From Isotricha intestinalis (Eukaryota; Ciliophora; Litostomatea; Vestibuliferida; Isotrichidae), in NCBI GenBank assembly GCA_023807065.1, contig JAJJLU010004293.1, positions 1 through 15,273 of the forward strand: DNA of 15,273 nt, given 5' to 3'. The translations under genes were made by a program, and so were the position numbers. Positions within the stretch are counted from its first letter, which is position 1. Each line of letters starts with the position of its first letter. Below the pieces are notes generated by a model, which made no database searches, was not told the DNA's origin, and saw nothing but the letters and a program-made list of their open reading frames with translations. Shown piece by piece: positions 6,259-14,944 of this stretch.

Positions 6259-9200
6259 CTAAGATATTTGCCCGTTTAAACGAAGTTTTTGAATTCCATC
6301 TTCAATTCTTACAGTTTCATTATCCCCATCAACATTTTCACTTCCTTCATTATTTTTTTCATTATCTTTTTTATTTTCTTTTTCTTCATTGTATTTATCA
6401 TAAACTCTTAAATTTTGAATAACTTCTGGAGGACAATGTGTTTCATCATCTACAGGAGAATGTTTCTTAACTAAAACTTGTAAAGTAGTTTTTAAAGAAG
6501 GGAAATAAAAGAAATTAAAAGCCATAGTAGCAAATTCAATAACAAAACATGTTCCACAAGTAAATAACATATCAACCCATATTGTAGCAGAAGAAAAAGA
6601 TACAATCATAGTGCCATTAGAATTAAACATGAGTAAATTGTGTACAATTATAAGGAAAATAATATAGGCAACAAATGTAATAATTAACATAATTAAAGCA
6701 TTAACATAAGTATTAATTCTTGTATAAACTAATAAATCAATCGAAACTATAATTAATATATTTGTAAATAAATTAACACTAATAAACCATAAATCTCCTT
6801 CATTTCCTTTTTTATCTAAACAAGACTCTTGAACAATATAAATCACAAAGAAATAATTAATAGCACAATGGGAAAGACCTTTTAATAAAGATAATAAAAA
6901 TTTTTTAATATTAAAAATAGGATAATCTCTAGTTTCTTTATATAAAAATGGTAACATTTTAGATATAATAATTCCATCAGTAGGCTTAACATCAATATCT
7001 AAACAAGCTCTTGCTCCTAAAGGAAGTGAAGTAAATAATAAATTAAATAAAGTAATATACCAATCATCAATAATAGTTTGTCCACTAAAATTATTATAAA
7101 ACCCATAGAAAAATTGAACTAAAGTAAAAACAAAATTTTTATAGAAAAAATATTGTATACATTCACTATTTCTAATATAATTCATTCTTCCTTGATATAA
7201 AAGTAATCGATGTAAAATTTTAAATTCTCCAATAGCATAATCAGAACTTTGAACAGCTCTCATTCCTTCTTCTCCATAAATACCAACTCCAATATGAGCT
7301 TCCATTATCATTGAAACATCATTTCCTCCATCCCCTATTGCTAAAGTTATTGCATTTGTATTATATTCTTTCATCATTTTCACTACTTGACTTTTCTGAA
7401 GAGGTGAAACTCTACAACATATTACTGCTACTGCATCTTTTGCTATATCTAAAAATATTTTTTTACAATCTCTATCTTCATCTATGGTTAATAATGCTTT
7501 TTCATCTACTAATATTCCAAATGACTTTATTGGCTCCATTGAATCTTTTTCTCCTTGAAATTTTTTGTAATTTTTTGAAAATTCTATTATTTTTTCTTTT
7601 CTTTCCTCTTTATTGATATCTTCCATATTCTCATTTTTTTCTACTTCTAATCCTTCTAATGAAAATAATTTCAAATCTTTTGAAATTAAATTACAACTTA
7701 ATCCTATATTTTTTGCAGTATTCATTTTATCTCCTGTTAACATCCAAATTTTAATTCCTGCAATTCTTAAATCTCTGATTGTTTCTGGAACTTTATCTTG
7801 TAATTTATCTTCTACAATTGTTGCACCTAATAATATAATATCTTTTTCTAGAGTACTTACAACTTCAGCTACTTTTTTATCTTTATCATCTAAATCCATA
7901 TTTGCTTTTTTTAAATCATCTAAAAATTTATCAGTTTCTCCTTTAGTTAAAATTTTCATTCCGACAAATAAAGTTCTATAGCCTTGTTCAGAAAATTTAT
8001 CAACATATTTTTGACATTGATTTAGAATTTCTTTTTTATTAGATTCTTTACTTAATCTTTCTTTAATAATAGAATCTGCACCTTTAATATATAATTTATA
8101 TAATCCACTATCTACTTCTTTAACTAAAACACTTTCTCTTTTTCTATCAGAAGAAAATTCAATATTTTGTAATAATTCAAAATCTTTTTTACCTTTACTT
8201 TCATTTAAATCTAATCTTCTAATATTAGTATTTCCACTAGAAGATAAACGAAATCCTTGTTGACTTGCACTTTTTACTAATTCAATACTGTCTGGACTCA
8301 TCGCTAAATAATCAATAGTTCCATCTTCTTTTTGTTGAATTGAACAATCATTACATAATGCTAAAGCTTGAAAAAATTCATTTATTATTGATGATGATTT
8401 TCCTAAATCTAGTGAAATATTTGGACTTTGTATTGAACTTGCTTTAAAATTTTGAAACGTTGAATCTGTTAATCCTGGTAATTCTCCTTGTGATGCTTTA
8501 TACATATCATAGTCTTTAAATGTTTTTATATTTTCTTCTTCCCTAAATTTTTTATTTTTCTCACTGTTTTCATCTTCATTTCCTCTTAAATATTCATAAC
8601 ATATATCTCCTATAACACAATATTTAAATTCCATTTTATTACATGTTAAAGTTCCTGTTTTATCAGTGAAAATATAATTAACTAAACCTAATTCTTCATT
8701 TAAAGAAACAGAATTTGGATTTAATCTTTTACATCTTATTCGAGAATAACATTCACTATCAACATTCATAAATTTACCTTGAATTAATTTTACAATTTCT
8801 AAAGTAATAATAAGTGAAATAGGAATCATAGTATTTAATAAAAGTAAATAAGTAAAAAAAGAAAGAAAGCTTTCAAGTCCATAAGAATATTTAGTAAGTT
8901 TTAAAGGAATATTTTTTAAATTATCATTATAATAAATTCCTCTTAAAATAGCGCAAATAATACATAAAATAGCTTGTAAAATTAGAATAAAAACTAAAGC
9001 TTCATTCATTAAAAATTCAACAGAAGAATATTTTATTCTTGGTTCTTTTGCATTTTTCATAATTTTACAATTATGTCCAGTATAACATACTATCCCAATA
9101 ATCCAATCAGTATTTTTTAATTTAGCACCTTTTAATAATAATTGTTTAGCATCTAGTGGAATAGTAAAATTTCCATTTTCTGTTTTATCTCCATCATTAA

Positions 9201-9888
9201 CTTCAAAATTTAAGTGCATTTTTCCATTTAATAAATATAATTCAGGATTAGGATGATCACAAACGACATCACCACTGATATTAATATTATTAACTTTCTT
9301 TCCATTAAAATTAAATTTATTAGCAGTATCTTTAGGACAATTTTTCATTTTTAAAGTTTTCTCTCCATCTAAACTCCCAGTTTCGATAAAGCAAGAACCA
9401 TCGTCAAGAGAAGAATCAATTAAAATTAAATCAGAAGGGAAAGTTCGATTACAAACAACATAAACTAATTCTCCAATTTTTAAATCACCACTTTTGACAT
9501 TTTCCCATTGATTATTTCTATAAGATTCAGCTGGTTCAGAATTTTGTTCCTGATCTAATTTCCCTCTTTTATAATCTTCATATCCTTCTCTAATAATTGA
9601 AACTGAAAGAACAATTAATAAAGGAACAATTGCAGTTGCTGGTCCTAAAGGAGAAATTGCAGGAATACATTGAATTATTGCACAAATTAAAAAATATATA
9701 TTCGCTAAACGCATAAATTGATAAAGAAGAGATTTTGGTATTAATGTTATACAATTATATTTTGTTGTTTTCACTTTGTTGTCTTTGTGATGATATTGAT
9801 TTAAGTTTACATCTGAGTCATTTATATTGAAACGATATTTGTTTAATTGGGCTCCTAAAGCCTGTTCTTTTCCTTCTTTTTCAATCAT
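6259..9888 (-). CDS. P4-type ATPase, phospholipid flippase catalytic subunit
   Basis: A P4-ATPase moves phospholipids from the outer/lumenal to the cytosolic leaflet, usually with a CDC50 partner. The 1,209 residues carry the whole P4 plan: TM1-TM2 (about 58-101), actuator motif DGEK (174-177), TM3-TM4 (about 291-365) with P4-specific PISL (356-359), phosphorylation motif DKTGT (409-413, D409 phosphorylated), nucleotide-domain KGAD (602-605), LTGDK (717-721), GDGGND (852-857), SDYAIGEF (882-889), then DDWYITLFNLLFTSLP and six C-terminal TM segments (about 915-1128). Departures from the commonest family sequence are DGEK for DGET, SPDS (531-534) for SPDE, and GDGG for GDGA. The last 60 residues are charged and cytosolic. 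It ends in TAG and is divergent from NSF. The lipid substrate cannot be read from the sequence. Confidence 0.93.
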   Translation of the reverse strand: MIEKEGKEQALGAQLNKYRFNINDSDVNLNQYHHKDNKVKTTKYNCITLIPKSLLYQFMRLANIYFLICAIIQCIPAISPLGPATAIVPLLIVLSVSIIREGYEDYKRGKLDQEQNSEPAESYRNNQWENVKSGDLKIGELVYVVCNRTFPSDLILIDSSLDDGSCFIETGSLDGEKTLKMKNCPKDTANKFNFNGKKVNNINISGDVVCDHPNPELYLLNGKMHLNFEVNDGDKTENGNFTIPLDAKQLLLKGAKLKNTDWIIGIVCYTGHNCKIMKNAKEPRIKYSSVEFLMNEALVFILILQAILCIICAILRGIYYNDNLKNIPLKLTKYSYGLESFLSFFTYLLLLNTMIPISLIITLEIVKLIQGKFMNVDSECYSRIRCKRLNPNSVSLNEELGLVNYIFTDKTGTLTCNKMEFKYCVIGDICYEYLRGNEDENSEKNKKFREEENIKTFKDYDMYKASQGELPGLTDSTFQNFKASSIQSPNISLDLGKSSSIINEFFQALALCNDCSIQQKEDGTIDYLAMSPDSIELVKSASQQGFRLSSSGNTNIRRLDLNESKGKKDFELLQNIEFSSDRKRESVLVKEVDSGLYKLYIKGADSIIKERLSKESNKKEILNQCQKYVDKFSEQGYRTLFVGMKILTKGETDKFLDDLKKANMDLDDKDKKVAEVVSTLEKDIILLGATIVEDKLQDKVPETIRDLRIAGIKIWMLTGDKMNTAKNIGLSCNLISKDLKLFSLEGLEVEKNENMEDINKEERKEKIIEFSKNYKKFQGEKDSMEPIKSFGILVDEKALLTIDEDRDCKKIFLDIAKDAVAVICCRVSPLQKSQVVKMMKEYNTNAITLAIGDGGNDVSMIMEAHIGVGIYGEEGMRAVQSSDYAIGEFKILHRLLLYQGRMNYIRNSECIQYFFYKNFVFTLVQFFYGFYNNFSGQTIIDDWYITLFNLLFTSLPLGARACLDIDVKPTDGIIISKMLPFLYKETRDYPIFNIKKFLLSLLKGLSHCAINYFFVIYIVQESCLDKKGNEGDLWFISVNLFTNILIIVSIDLLVYTRINTYVNALIMLIITFVAYIIFLIIVHNLLMFNSNGTMIVSFSSATIWVDMLFTCGTCFVIEFATMAFNFFYFPSLKTTLQVLVKKHSPVDDETHCPPEVIQNLRVYDKYNEEKENKKDNEKNNEGSENVDGDNETVRIEDGIQKLRLNGQIS

Positions 9889-10520
9889 TTTATTTGATTT
9901 TAAATTATTTATATTTATGCTGATAATGGTATAATTTTTTTTTTTTTTTTGACTTATTAAATTATTCTTTTCAGAAAAAAATGTTTATTTTTTTAATTTT
10001 TTTTGCCGTAATTTATGGTTTTCGATTTTAAATTGATTATAGACTTTGATTTAATTTTTTTTAATTTAACTATATCTTCATTGTTTCCGTTTGAAAGTGA
10101 AGAGAATTATTTTTTATTATGTCATAAATTTACTATAAATAATTGTTTTAAAATAATTTAATTAAAAAAAATATTTATTTATTATTCAATAAATAATAAA
10201 TTTGCTAGGATTTCAAATTCAAGATTAAAAAAATATTATTTTTAAAAAAAAAAAGAAAAAATATGAAAGACCAAAATTATATTTTTATTAAATATTTTTC
10301 AAAAATCAATCCTCTTACCTCAAAAAGTTCAATCAAAACTCTAATAATTCCAATTCCATAAATTTATCACAAAAACAATAAGTTAAAAAAATAAAAATAA
10401 AAAAATAAAATTTTATCCAATTAATAAAATCTTTTTCTCTAATCTATTTTTTATATCTAAAAAAAATAAAAATTTTAATATAAATCCTCTCCTACAAAAA
10501 CATTTAAAAATAGAAAAAAA
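9889..10520. promoter_or_regulatory. 632-bp divergent intergenic region between P4-ATPase and NSF genes
   Basis: The longest spacer in the window separates two divergent start codons and should hold both promoters. A T16 run (A16 on the flippase coding strand) lies at 9935-9950, about 47 nt upstream of the flippase ATG, and could be a nucleosome-excluding poly(dA:dT) element. An inverted repeat with 10-bp arms and a 5-nt loop is at 10177-10201. The last 200 bp before NSF are A-rich with scattered C and look like a transcribed leader. I see no ORF, tRNA or known RNA. Confidence 0.4.
10177..10201. repeat. inverted repeat with 10-bp arms
   Basis: ATTTATTATT, loop CAATA, AATAATAAAT. The arms are perfectly complementary, centred in the P4-ATPase/NSF divergent spacer. 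It is A/T only, so it may be chance; it could extrude as a cruciform or act as a symmetric protein site. Confidence 0.3.
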
Positions 10521-12728
10521 ATGCAAACAAACTTCACATTTAAAAGTGCTCCCCTTCCATCAAATAATTTAATAGTTCAAAACTGTGTATTTGTAAACTT
10601 CAAAGAGTTTGCAACATTAAAGCAAAAGACAGGAGCTCGAGACAAAATATACATAAAAATAAAAGGAAGAACAATGGAATTAAATCCAACTGAAGGAATA
10701 GAAGATGGTCACATGGCAATGGGAAAAGTGTTTCGTCAAATGCTTCAAATTGGAGGAACATCAAATGACTTAATTAATTTTGAATATGTTTATGATACTC
10801 AACCTCCTAAATCTAATTTAACAAAAGCTAAATTTTTAGTCGAATTAAAAGATAGAATTGATCAAGAATTACATTATGAAGAAAAAGATATTGCTGATGT
10901 TATAAGAAAATTCTATGTTCATACTCCTATTAATTCCAATCATATGTTATATTTAAAATTTGAAGCATATAATTATTGTCTTAATGTTGAAAGAATTGAA
11001 ATTAATCCTTTAGGTCCTTTAGATGATGATGAAGATAGTAATAATACTTCAAATGTTGTTTCATTAGGTTTTTTATCTGACGATACAATAATTGAATTAT
11101 CATCAATGAATAAAAGTGTGAAAATAAAATCAAAAAAATTGAAAACTCGAAGTTTAACAAAGTTTGGTTTTAAATTTGATGAAATGGGAGTAGGTGGTTT
11201 AGATAAGGAAATAAGTGATATATTTAGAAGAGCATTTACATCAAGATGTTATCCATCAGAATATTTAGCTAAATATGGAATTAAACATGTTAAAGGAATA
11301 TTATTTTATGGTCCTCCAGGAACAGGAAAAACATTAATGGCAAGAACATTAGCAAATGCATTAAATTGTAAAGAATTTAAAGTTGTTAATGGACCTGAAT
11401 TATTTGATAAATTTGTTGGAGAATCAGAAAAGAAAATAAGAGAATTATTTAAAGAAGCTAAAAAAGATCAAGAAGAAAATGGTGATGATGCTGGTTTACA
11501 TATTATTGTCTTTGATGAAATTGATGCTTTATGTAGAGCAAGAGGTACAATTAATTCAGGAACTGGAGTTCATGATGGTGCTGTTAATCAATTATTAACT
11601 GAAATTGATGGTGTTAATTCACTTAATGACATTATCGTTATTGGAATGACTAATCGTAAAGATATGATTGATGAAGCTATTTTACGTCCTGGAAGATTAG
11701 AAATCCATATTGAAGTTGGTTTACCTGATGAAAAAGGAAGATTGGCTATTTTTAAAATTCATACTAAGAAAATGAAAGAAAATAATGTTTTAGATGATGA
11801 TGTTGATTTAGAAAAATTAGCTCAGTTAACTAAAAATTATACTGGTGCCGATATTGAAAGTTTAGTTAAATTAGCTACCTCAAATGCTCTTAGTCAAGGA
11901 TTAAATTTCGGTTCAACAAATGTTGATTTAACAAAAGAACATAAAATTTCAATGAGACATTTCCTTGATGGAATAAATGAAATACAACCAATGTTTGGAA
12001 TAAATCAAGGAGAATTAGAAAATTGTTTGCAATTTGGTATGATAAATTATGGTGAAAATTATGAAATATTATCAAGTAAAATTAGTGCTTTATTCACTCA
12101 AATTAAGAATTCAACAAATATTTCTTTATTATCTGTTTTATTAGAAGGAGAACCTGGATGTGGAAAAACTGCTTTAGCTTCTTATTTAGCTTTACATTCT
12201 GGTTTTCCTTATGTTAAAATTATATCTCCTGAAACTTTAGTTAAATATATGGAAGGAGGAAAATATTCTGCAATTTCAAGTACATTTGAAGATGGTTATA
12301 AAAGTCCTTATTCTATTATTATTTTAGATAATATTGAAAAATTAATTGAATATATTAAAATTGGACCTAGATTTTCTAATTTGATTTTACAAACTTTATT
12401 AGTTTATATTAAGAAATTACCTCCTAAAAAAGGAAAAAAAATGCTTATTATTGGTACTACTTCTTCTGCTAATTATATTGAAGATTTAGGAATTATTGCT
12501 GCTTTTGATAAAGTCATTCATGTTCCTAATTTGAGTAAATCTGAAATTTTGGGAGTTTTAAATAATTATGATTGCCCAGAAGAAGAAAGAGAAAAAATTG
12601 CTAATTTAGTTCAAAATTCAACTATTAGACAATTATGCTTTTTAATTGATAGAGCTTTACAAAAAGGAACTGGCAAATTATGTTATGAAAACTTTGCTTC
12701 TGAATATAGAGAATATGTTTTTAAATAA
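10521..12728 (+). CDS. NSF: NSF/Sec18 vesicle-fusion AAA+ ATPase
   Basis: NSF is the hexameric ATPase that, with alpha-SNAP, disassembles SNARE complexes after membrane fusion, acting throughout the secretory and endocytic pathways. The 735 residues match the normal length (about 740) and order. The N domain (about 1-200) begins with a double-psi-barrel-like segment. D1 has Walker A GPPGTGKT (264-271), Walker B IIVFDEID (328-335), a sensor stretch GMTNRKD (375-381) and the arginine-finger region LRPGR (388-392). D2 has Walker A GEPGCGKT (543-550) and the divergent Walker B ILDNIEKL (601-608), matching the DDIERL form typical of NSF D2. Catalytic residues of both rings are present, so it should be active. 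This separates it from CDC48/p97, whose D2 is a strong ATPase with a canonical DEID. It converges on B9D2, with 82 bp between the stops. Confidence 0.96.
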   Translation: MQTNFTFKSAPLPSNNLIVQNCVFVNFKEFATLKQKTGARDKIYIKIKGRTMELNPTEGIEDGHMAMGKVFRQMLQIGGTSNDLINFEYVYDTQPPKSNLTKAKFLVELKDRIDQELHYEEKDIADVIRKFYVHTPINSNHMLYLKFEAYNYCLNVERIEINPLGPLDDDEDSNNTSNVVSLGFLSDDTIIELSSMNKSVKIKSKKLKTRSLTKFGFKFDEMGVGGLDKEISDIFRRAFTSRCYPSEYLAKYGIKHVKGILFYGPPGTGKTLMARTLANALNCKEFKVVNGPELFDKFVGESEKKIRELFKEAKKDQEENGDDAGLHIIVFDEIDALCRARGTINSGTGVHDGAVNQLLTEIDGVNSLNDIIVIGMTNRKDMIDEAILRPGRLEIHIEVGLPDEKGRLAIFKIHTKKMKENNVLDDDVDLEKLAQLTKNYTGADIESLVKLATSNALSQGLNFGSTNVDLTKEHKISMRHFLDGINEIQPMFGINQGELENCLQFGMINYGENYEILSSKISALFTQIKNSTNISLLSVLLEGEPGCGKTALASYLALHSGFPYVKIISPETLVKYMEGGKYSAISSTFEDGYKSPYSIIILDNIEKLIEYIKIGPRFSNLILQTLLVYIKKLPPKKGKKMLIIGTTSSANYIEDLGIIAAFDKVIHVPNLSKSEILGVLNNYDCPEEEREKIANLVQNSTIRQLCFLIDRALQKGTGKLCYENFASEYREYVFK

Positions 12729-12810
12729 AATTAATTAAATAAAAAATTATAAATTAAATTATTAAATTTAAAAAATTAAAAAATATTTGAGGGAAAAAAA
12801 AGCTAACATT

Positions 12811-13431
12811 TTAATTCTCATCATCACTATCCTCATTCTTTCTAACACCACTTAAAGAATGAAAAGTAAAATTCCTTAAAATAACTTCAAAAGTTAAATG
12901 AATTTTAGGTCCAGGTTTTGAAATAAGCCATTTTCTTTTGTCTAAATTACTAGAAACAGGATCACTAGTATTCATTAAAGGTTTACTTCCCATATAAAAT
13001 CCTAATTTTTCATTTTCACTACTTCCTCTCAAACACCAAGTTTGAAATTCAATTTCATGAAATCCATTAGTATTTGGAAGAATTGTAGTTCCATAACTTA
13101 AAATATCAATTTTATTAGTATCATCTAATTTCCATAATCTACATATTATTCGAGGCCAACCAAATAAATTTTCTGTTGTTAAATGAATGTCTATTGGATG
13201 ACAAAAACATGCAAAATTATTTTGGTCTATAGCACATGATTGTGTCTGAATTGTTGGCTTTGGACTTAGGAATCTCCATTGCTCTCCTACTTCAAAATAT
13301 GCTTCAATGAAAACGTAATTCTTTTCTATTATGTTTGATGCTCCTACTATTTGACCTAAGAAATGAATTTCTGCTTTAAAATCTGCTGGCTTATAATCTA
13401 TTCCACTTTTACTTAGTTCCTTATATAACAT
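12811..13431 (-). CDS. B9D2: B9 domain protein 2, ciliary transition-zone (MKS module) component
   Basis: B9D2 works with B9D1 and MKS1 in the transition-zone complex that gates protein entry into the cilium. The B9 domain covers most of the 206 residues. Its start matches the family well: AEIHFLGQIVGAS (20-32; animal B9D2 has AEVHVIGQIMGA). WRFLSPKPTIQTQS (52-65), HPIDIHLTTENLFGWPRI (78-95), the FHEIEFQTW block (124-132) and a terminal KIHLTFEVILRNF strand (176-188) follow in family order. A short N-terminal extension of about 18 residues and an acidic tail (EDSDDEN) make it about 30 residues longer than the animal protein. It is divergent from the PROPPIN gene with 139 bp between starts. 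Its presence shows that the organism has cilia or flagella. Confidence 0.93.
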   Translation of the reverse strand: MLYKELSKSGIDYKPADFKAEIHFLGQIVGASNIIEKNYVFIEAYFEVGEQWRFLSPKPTIQTQSCAIDQNNFACFCHPIDIHLTTENLFGWPRIICRLWKLDDTNKIDILSYGTTILPNTNGFHEIEFQTWCLRGSSENEKLGFYMGSKPLMNTSDPVSSNLDKRKWLISKPGPKIHLTFEVILRNFTFHSLSGVRKNEDSDDEN

Positions 13432-13570
13432 TGTTGTTTTTTTTATTTTTTTTAAAATAAAATTTATTTTATTCTAATATTAATTTTTCATTAATTAATA
13501 ATTTACTAATTAATAGAGGAGAATTATACTATACAAATAATATTATTATCATAAACATTTATTTAATAAT
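13432..13570. promoter_or_regulatory. 139-bp bidirectional promoter with repeated TAATTAATA
   Basis: This is the spacer between the divergent B9D2 and PROPPIN starts. The 9-mer TAATTAATA occurs twice in direct orientation, at 13492-13500 and 13507-13515, 15 bp start to start. No RFX X-box, the element that often controls ciliary genes, is visible. The repeat is A/T only and may be chance. Confidence 0.3.
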
Positions 13571-14764
13571 ATGACTTCCGAGAATTTTATAGCTCATGTA
13601 AATTCTTTTAGAAAGCATCCAAAATGGAATAAATTTCCACATTTAGAAATAAACAATATAGAATTTAATTCAACAAAATCTTTAATGACTTTTGCAACTA
13701 ATTGTGGATTTAGAATATATGATTTAAAAACATTTAAATTATTATCATCACTTGATGGTAATCAAGAATCAATAGGAAATATAATAAAAGCAAATGTTCT
13801 TTATTCTTCTTCAATTATAATTTTATTAGGAGGAGATAATAATAATGATTATAAAAATAATCAAATTATTTTTTGGAATGATATATTAAAAAAAACAATT
13901 GGAACAATAGATTTTAAAGAAAGAATTTTTAATTTTTTCATTACTCAATATATGTTATTTATTTGTTTATGGAATAAAATTTATGTTTTTGAATTATCTT
14001 CTCTTCAATATATTACTAAAATAACAAGAGTAGATGTTGATGATAATTTAATTTCAGTTAAGGAAAAATATGAAAAAAATAAGAAAATAATTTATTTATC
14101 TTATGTTCCAACTATTTCTAATCAAGAAAATATAATAAATATAATTAGTTATTATATTGATAATAAAAATTTGAAAATCACTCATTTTAAAAAAACTGTA
14201 ATAACCACTAATTTTACTACAATTAAGAAAATTTATTTAGAAGGTGAAAATAAAATAATAGTTGTGAATGAAATAGGAAATAAAATTCATATTTATGAAA
14301 CGTTAAATAATGATTTATTATATTGTATATATATGGGAAATCAAAAATTAAATGTAAGTAATTTTTCATTTGATGTAAAAGAAAAATTTATGCTTTGTTT
14401 ATGTGATATAGATGAAATAAATATTTTCCAATTAAAATCAAATGATAATAAAAAATATGATTGTCATTGTGATGAACATCCAGATAATAAAATTAATTTT
14501 AGAAGAAAAAGTTTTCATGATTCTTTTATGGGAGGATATTTTAATAGAATATTTAATGATTCTACTGTTCCTTATCTTTATGATAGTATTCATCAATATG
14601 CTGATTTTTATGCTTGTACTTTTGATAATAAAAGAAAAGATGAAATTATTTTAGTTAATAATAATGGAATCGGTTTTAGATATAAATTTAATAGAATTAA
14701 ACAAAATGAAAAAATGATTTTGATTCAAGAAGAAATTTTAGTAGATGAAGAAGAAGAATTTTAA
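13571..14764 (+). CDS. PROPPIN-family WD40 beta-propeller (WIPI/Atg18-like) lacking FRRG
   Basis: PROPPINs are seven-bladed propellers that normally bind PI3P or PI(3,5)P2 and serve autophagy and endolysosomal membranes. Family hallmarks in order: IEFNSTKSLMTFATNCGFRIYDL (30-52, the CGFRIYD blade), IIILLGGD (82-89), NQIIFWNDILKKTIG (97-111), LWNKIYVFEL (133-142), a middle blade about 225-247, NFSFDVKEKFMLC (264-276), and a C-terminal blade DFYACTF...GFRYKF (345-373). The lipid-binding FRRG motif should fall at 253-256, but the sequence is IYMG; neither arginine is present. Two insertions occur, one Asn-rich at 90-97 and one at about 292-325 with HCDEH and RRKSFHDS, in the loop that in PROPPINs often inserts into membrane. 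Length 397 is ordinary. PI3P binding by the usual route is therefore doubtful. Confidence 0.82.
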   Translation: MTSENFIAHVNSFRKHPKWNKFPHLEINNIEFNSTKSLMTFATNCGFRIYDLKTFKLLSSLDGNQESIGNIIKANVLYSSSIIILLGGDNNNDYKNNQIIFWNDILKKTIGTIDFKERIFNFFITQYMLFICLWNKIYVFELSSLQYITKITRVDVDDNLISVKEKYEKNKKIIYLSYVPTISNQENIINIISYYIDNKNLKITHFKKTVITTNFTTIKKIYLEGENKIIVVNEIGNKIHIYETLNNDLLYCIYMGNQKLNVSNFSFDVKEKFMLCLCDIDEINIFQLKSNDNKKYDCHCDEHPDNKINFRRKSFHDSFMGGYFNRIFNDSTVPYLYDSIHQYADFYACTFDNKRKDEIILVNNNGIGFRYKFNRIKQNEKMILIQEEILVDEEEEF

Positions 14765-14944
14765 TTTTTGTTTTTTTTATTAATTTAAATTAAACAGTAA
14801 TTGTAAAAAGTTTTAAAAGATAAATTGAAAATATTAACTATTATAGAATTTAGCATATAATTATTCATATTTAATTATAAAATATTTATCAATATAAATA
14901 TAATTAAATAAAAAATTATAATAAAAATAAAATAACTTAAAAAA

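Noticed and set aside
7311..7981. Two plus-strand ORFs of 101 and 122 codons
   Set aside because: They are antisense to the nucleotide-binding and hinge region of the P4-ATPase, which is clearly the coding strand.
9889..10520. tRNA or other structured RNA gene in the long spacer
   Set aside because: No cloverleaf, B-box (GGTTCGAATCC-like) or GC-rich stem; only an A/T hairpin.
13432..13570. RFX X-box upstream of B9D2
   Set aside because: I looked for paired GTNRCC/RGYAAC half sites and found none in the A/T spacer.
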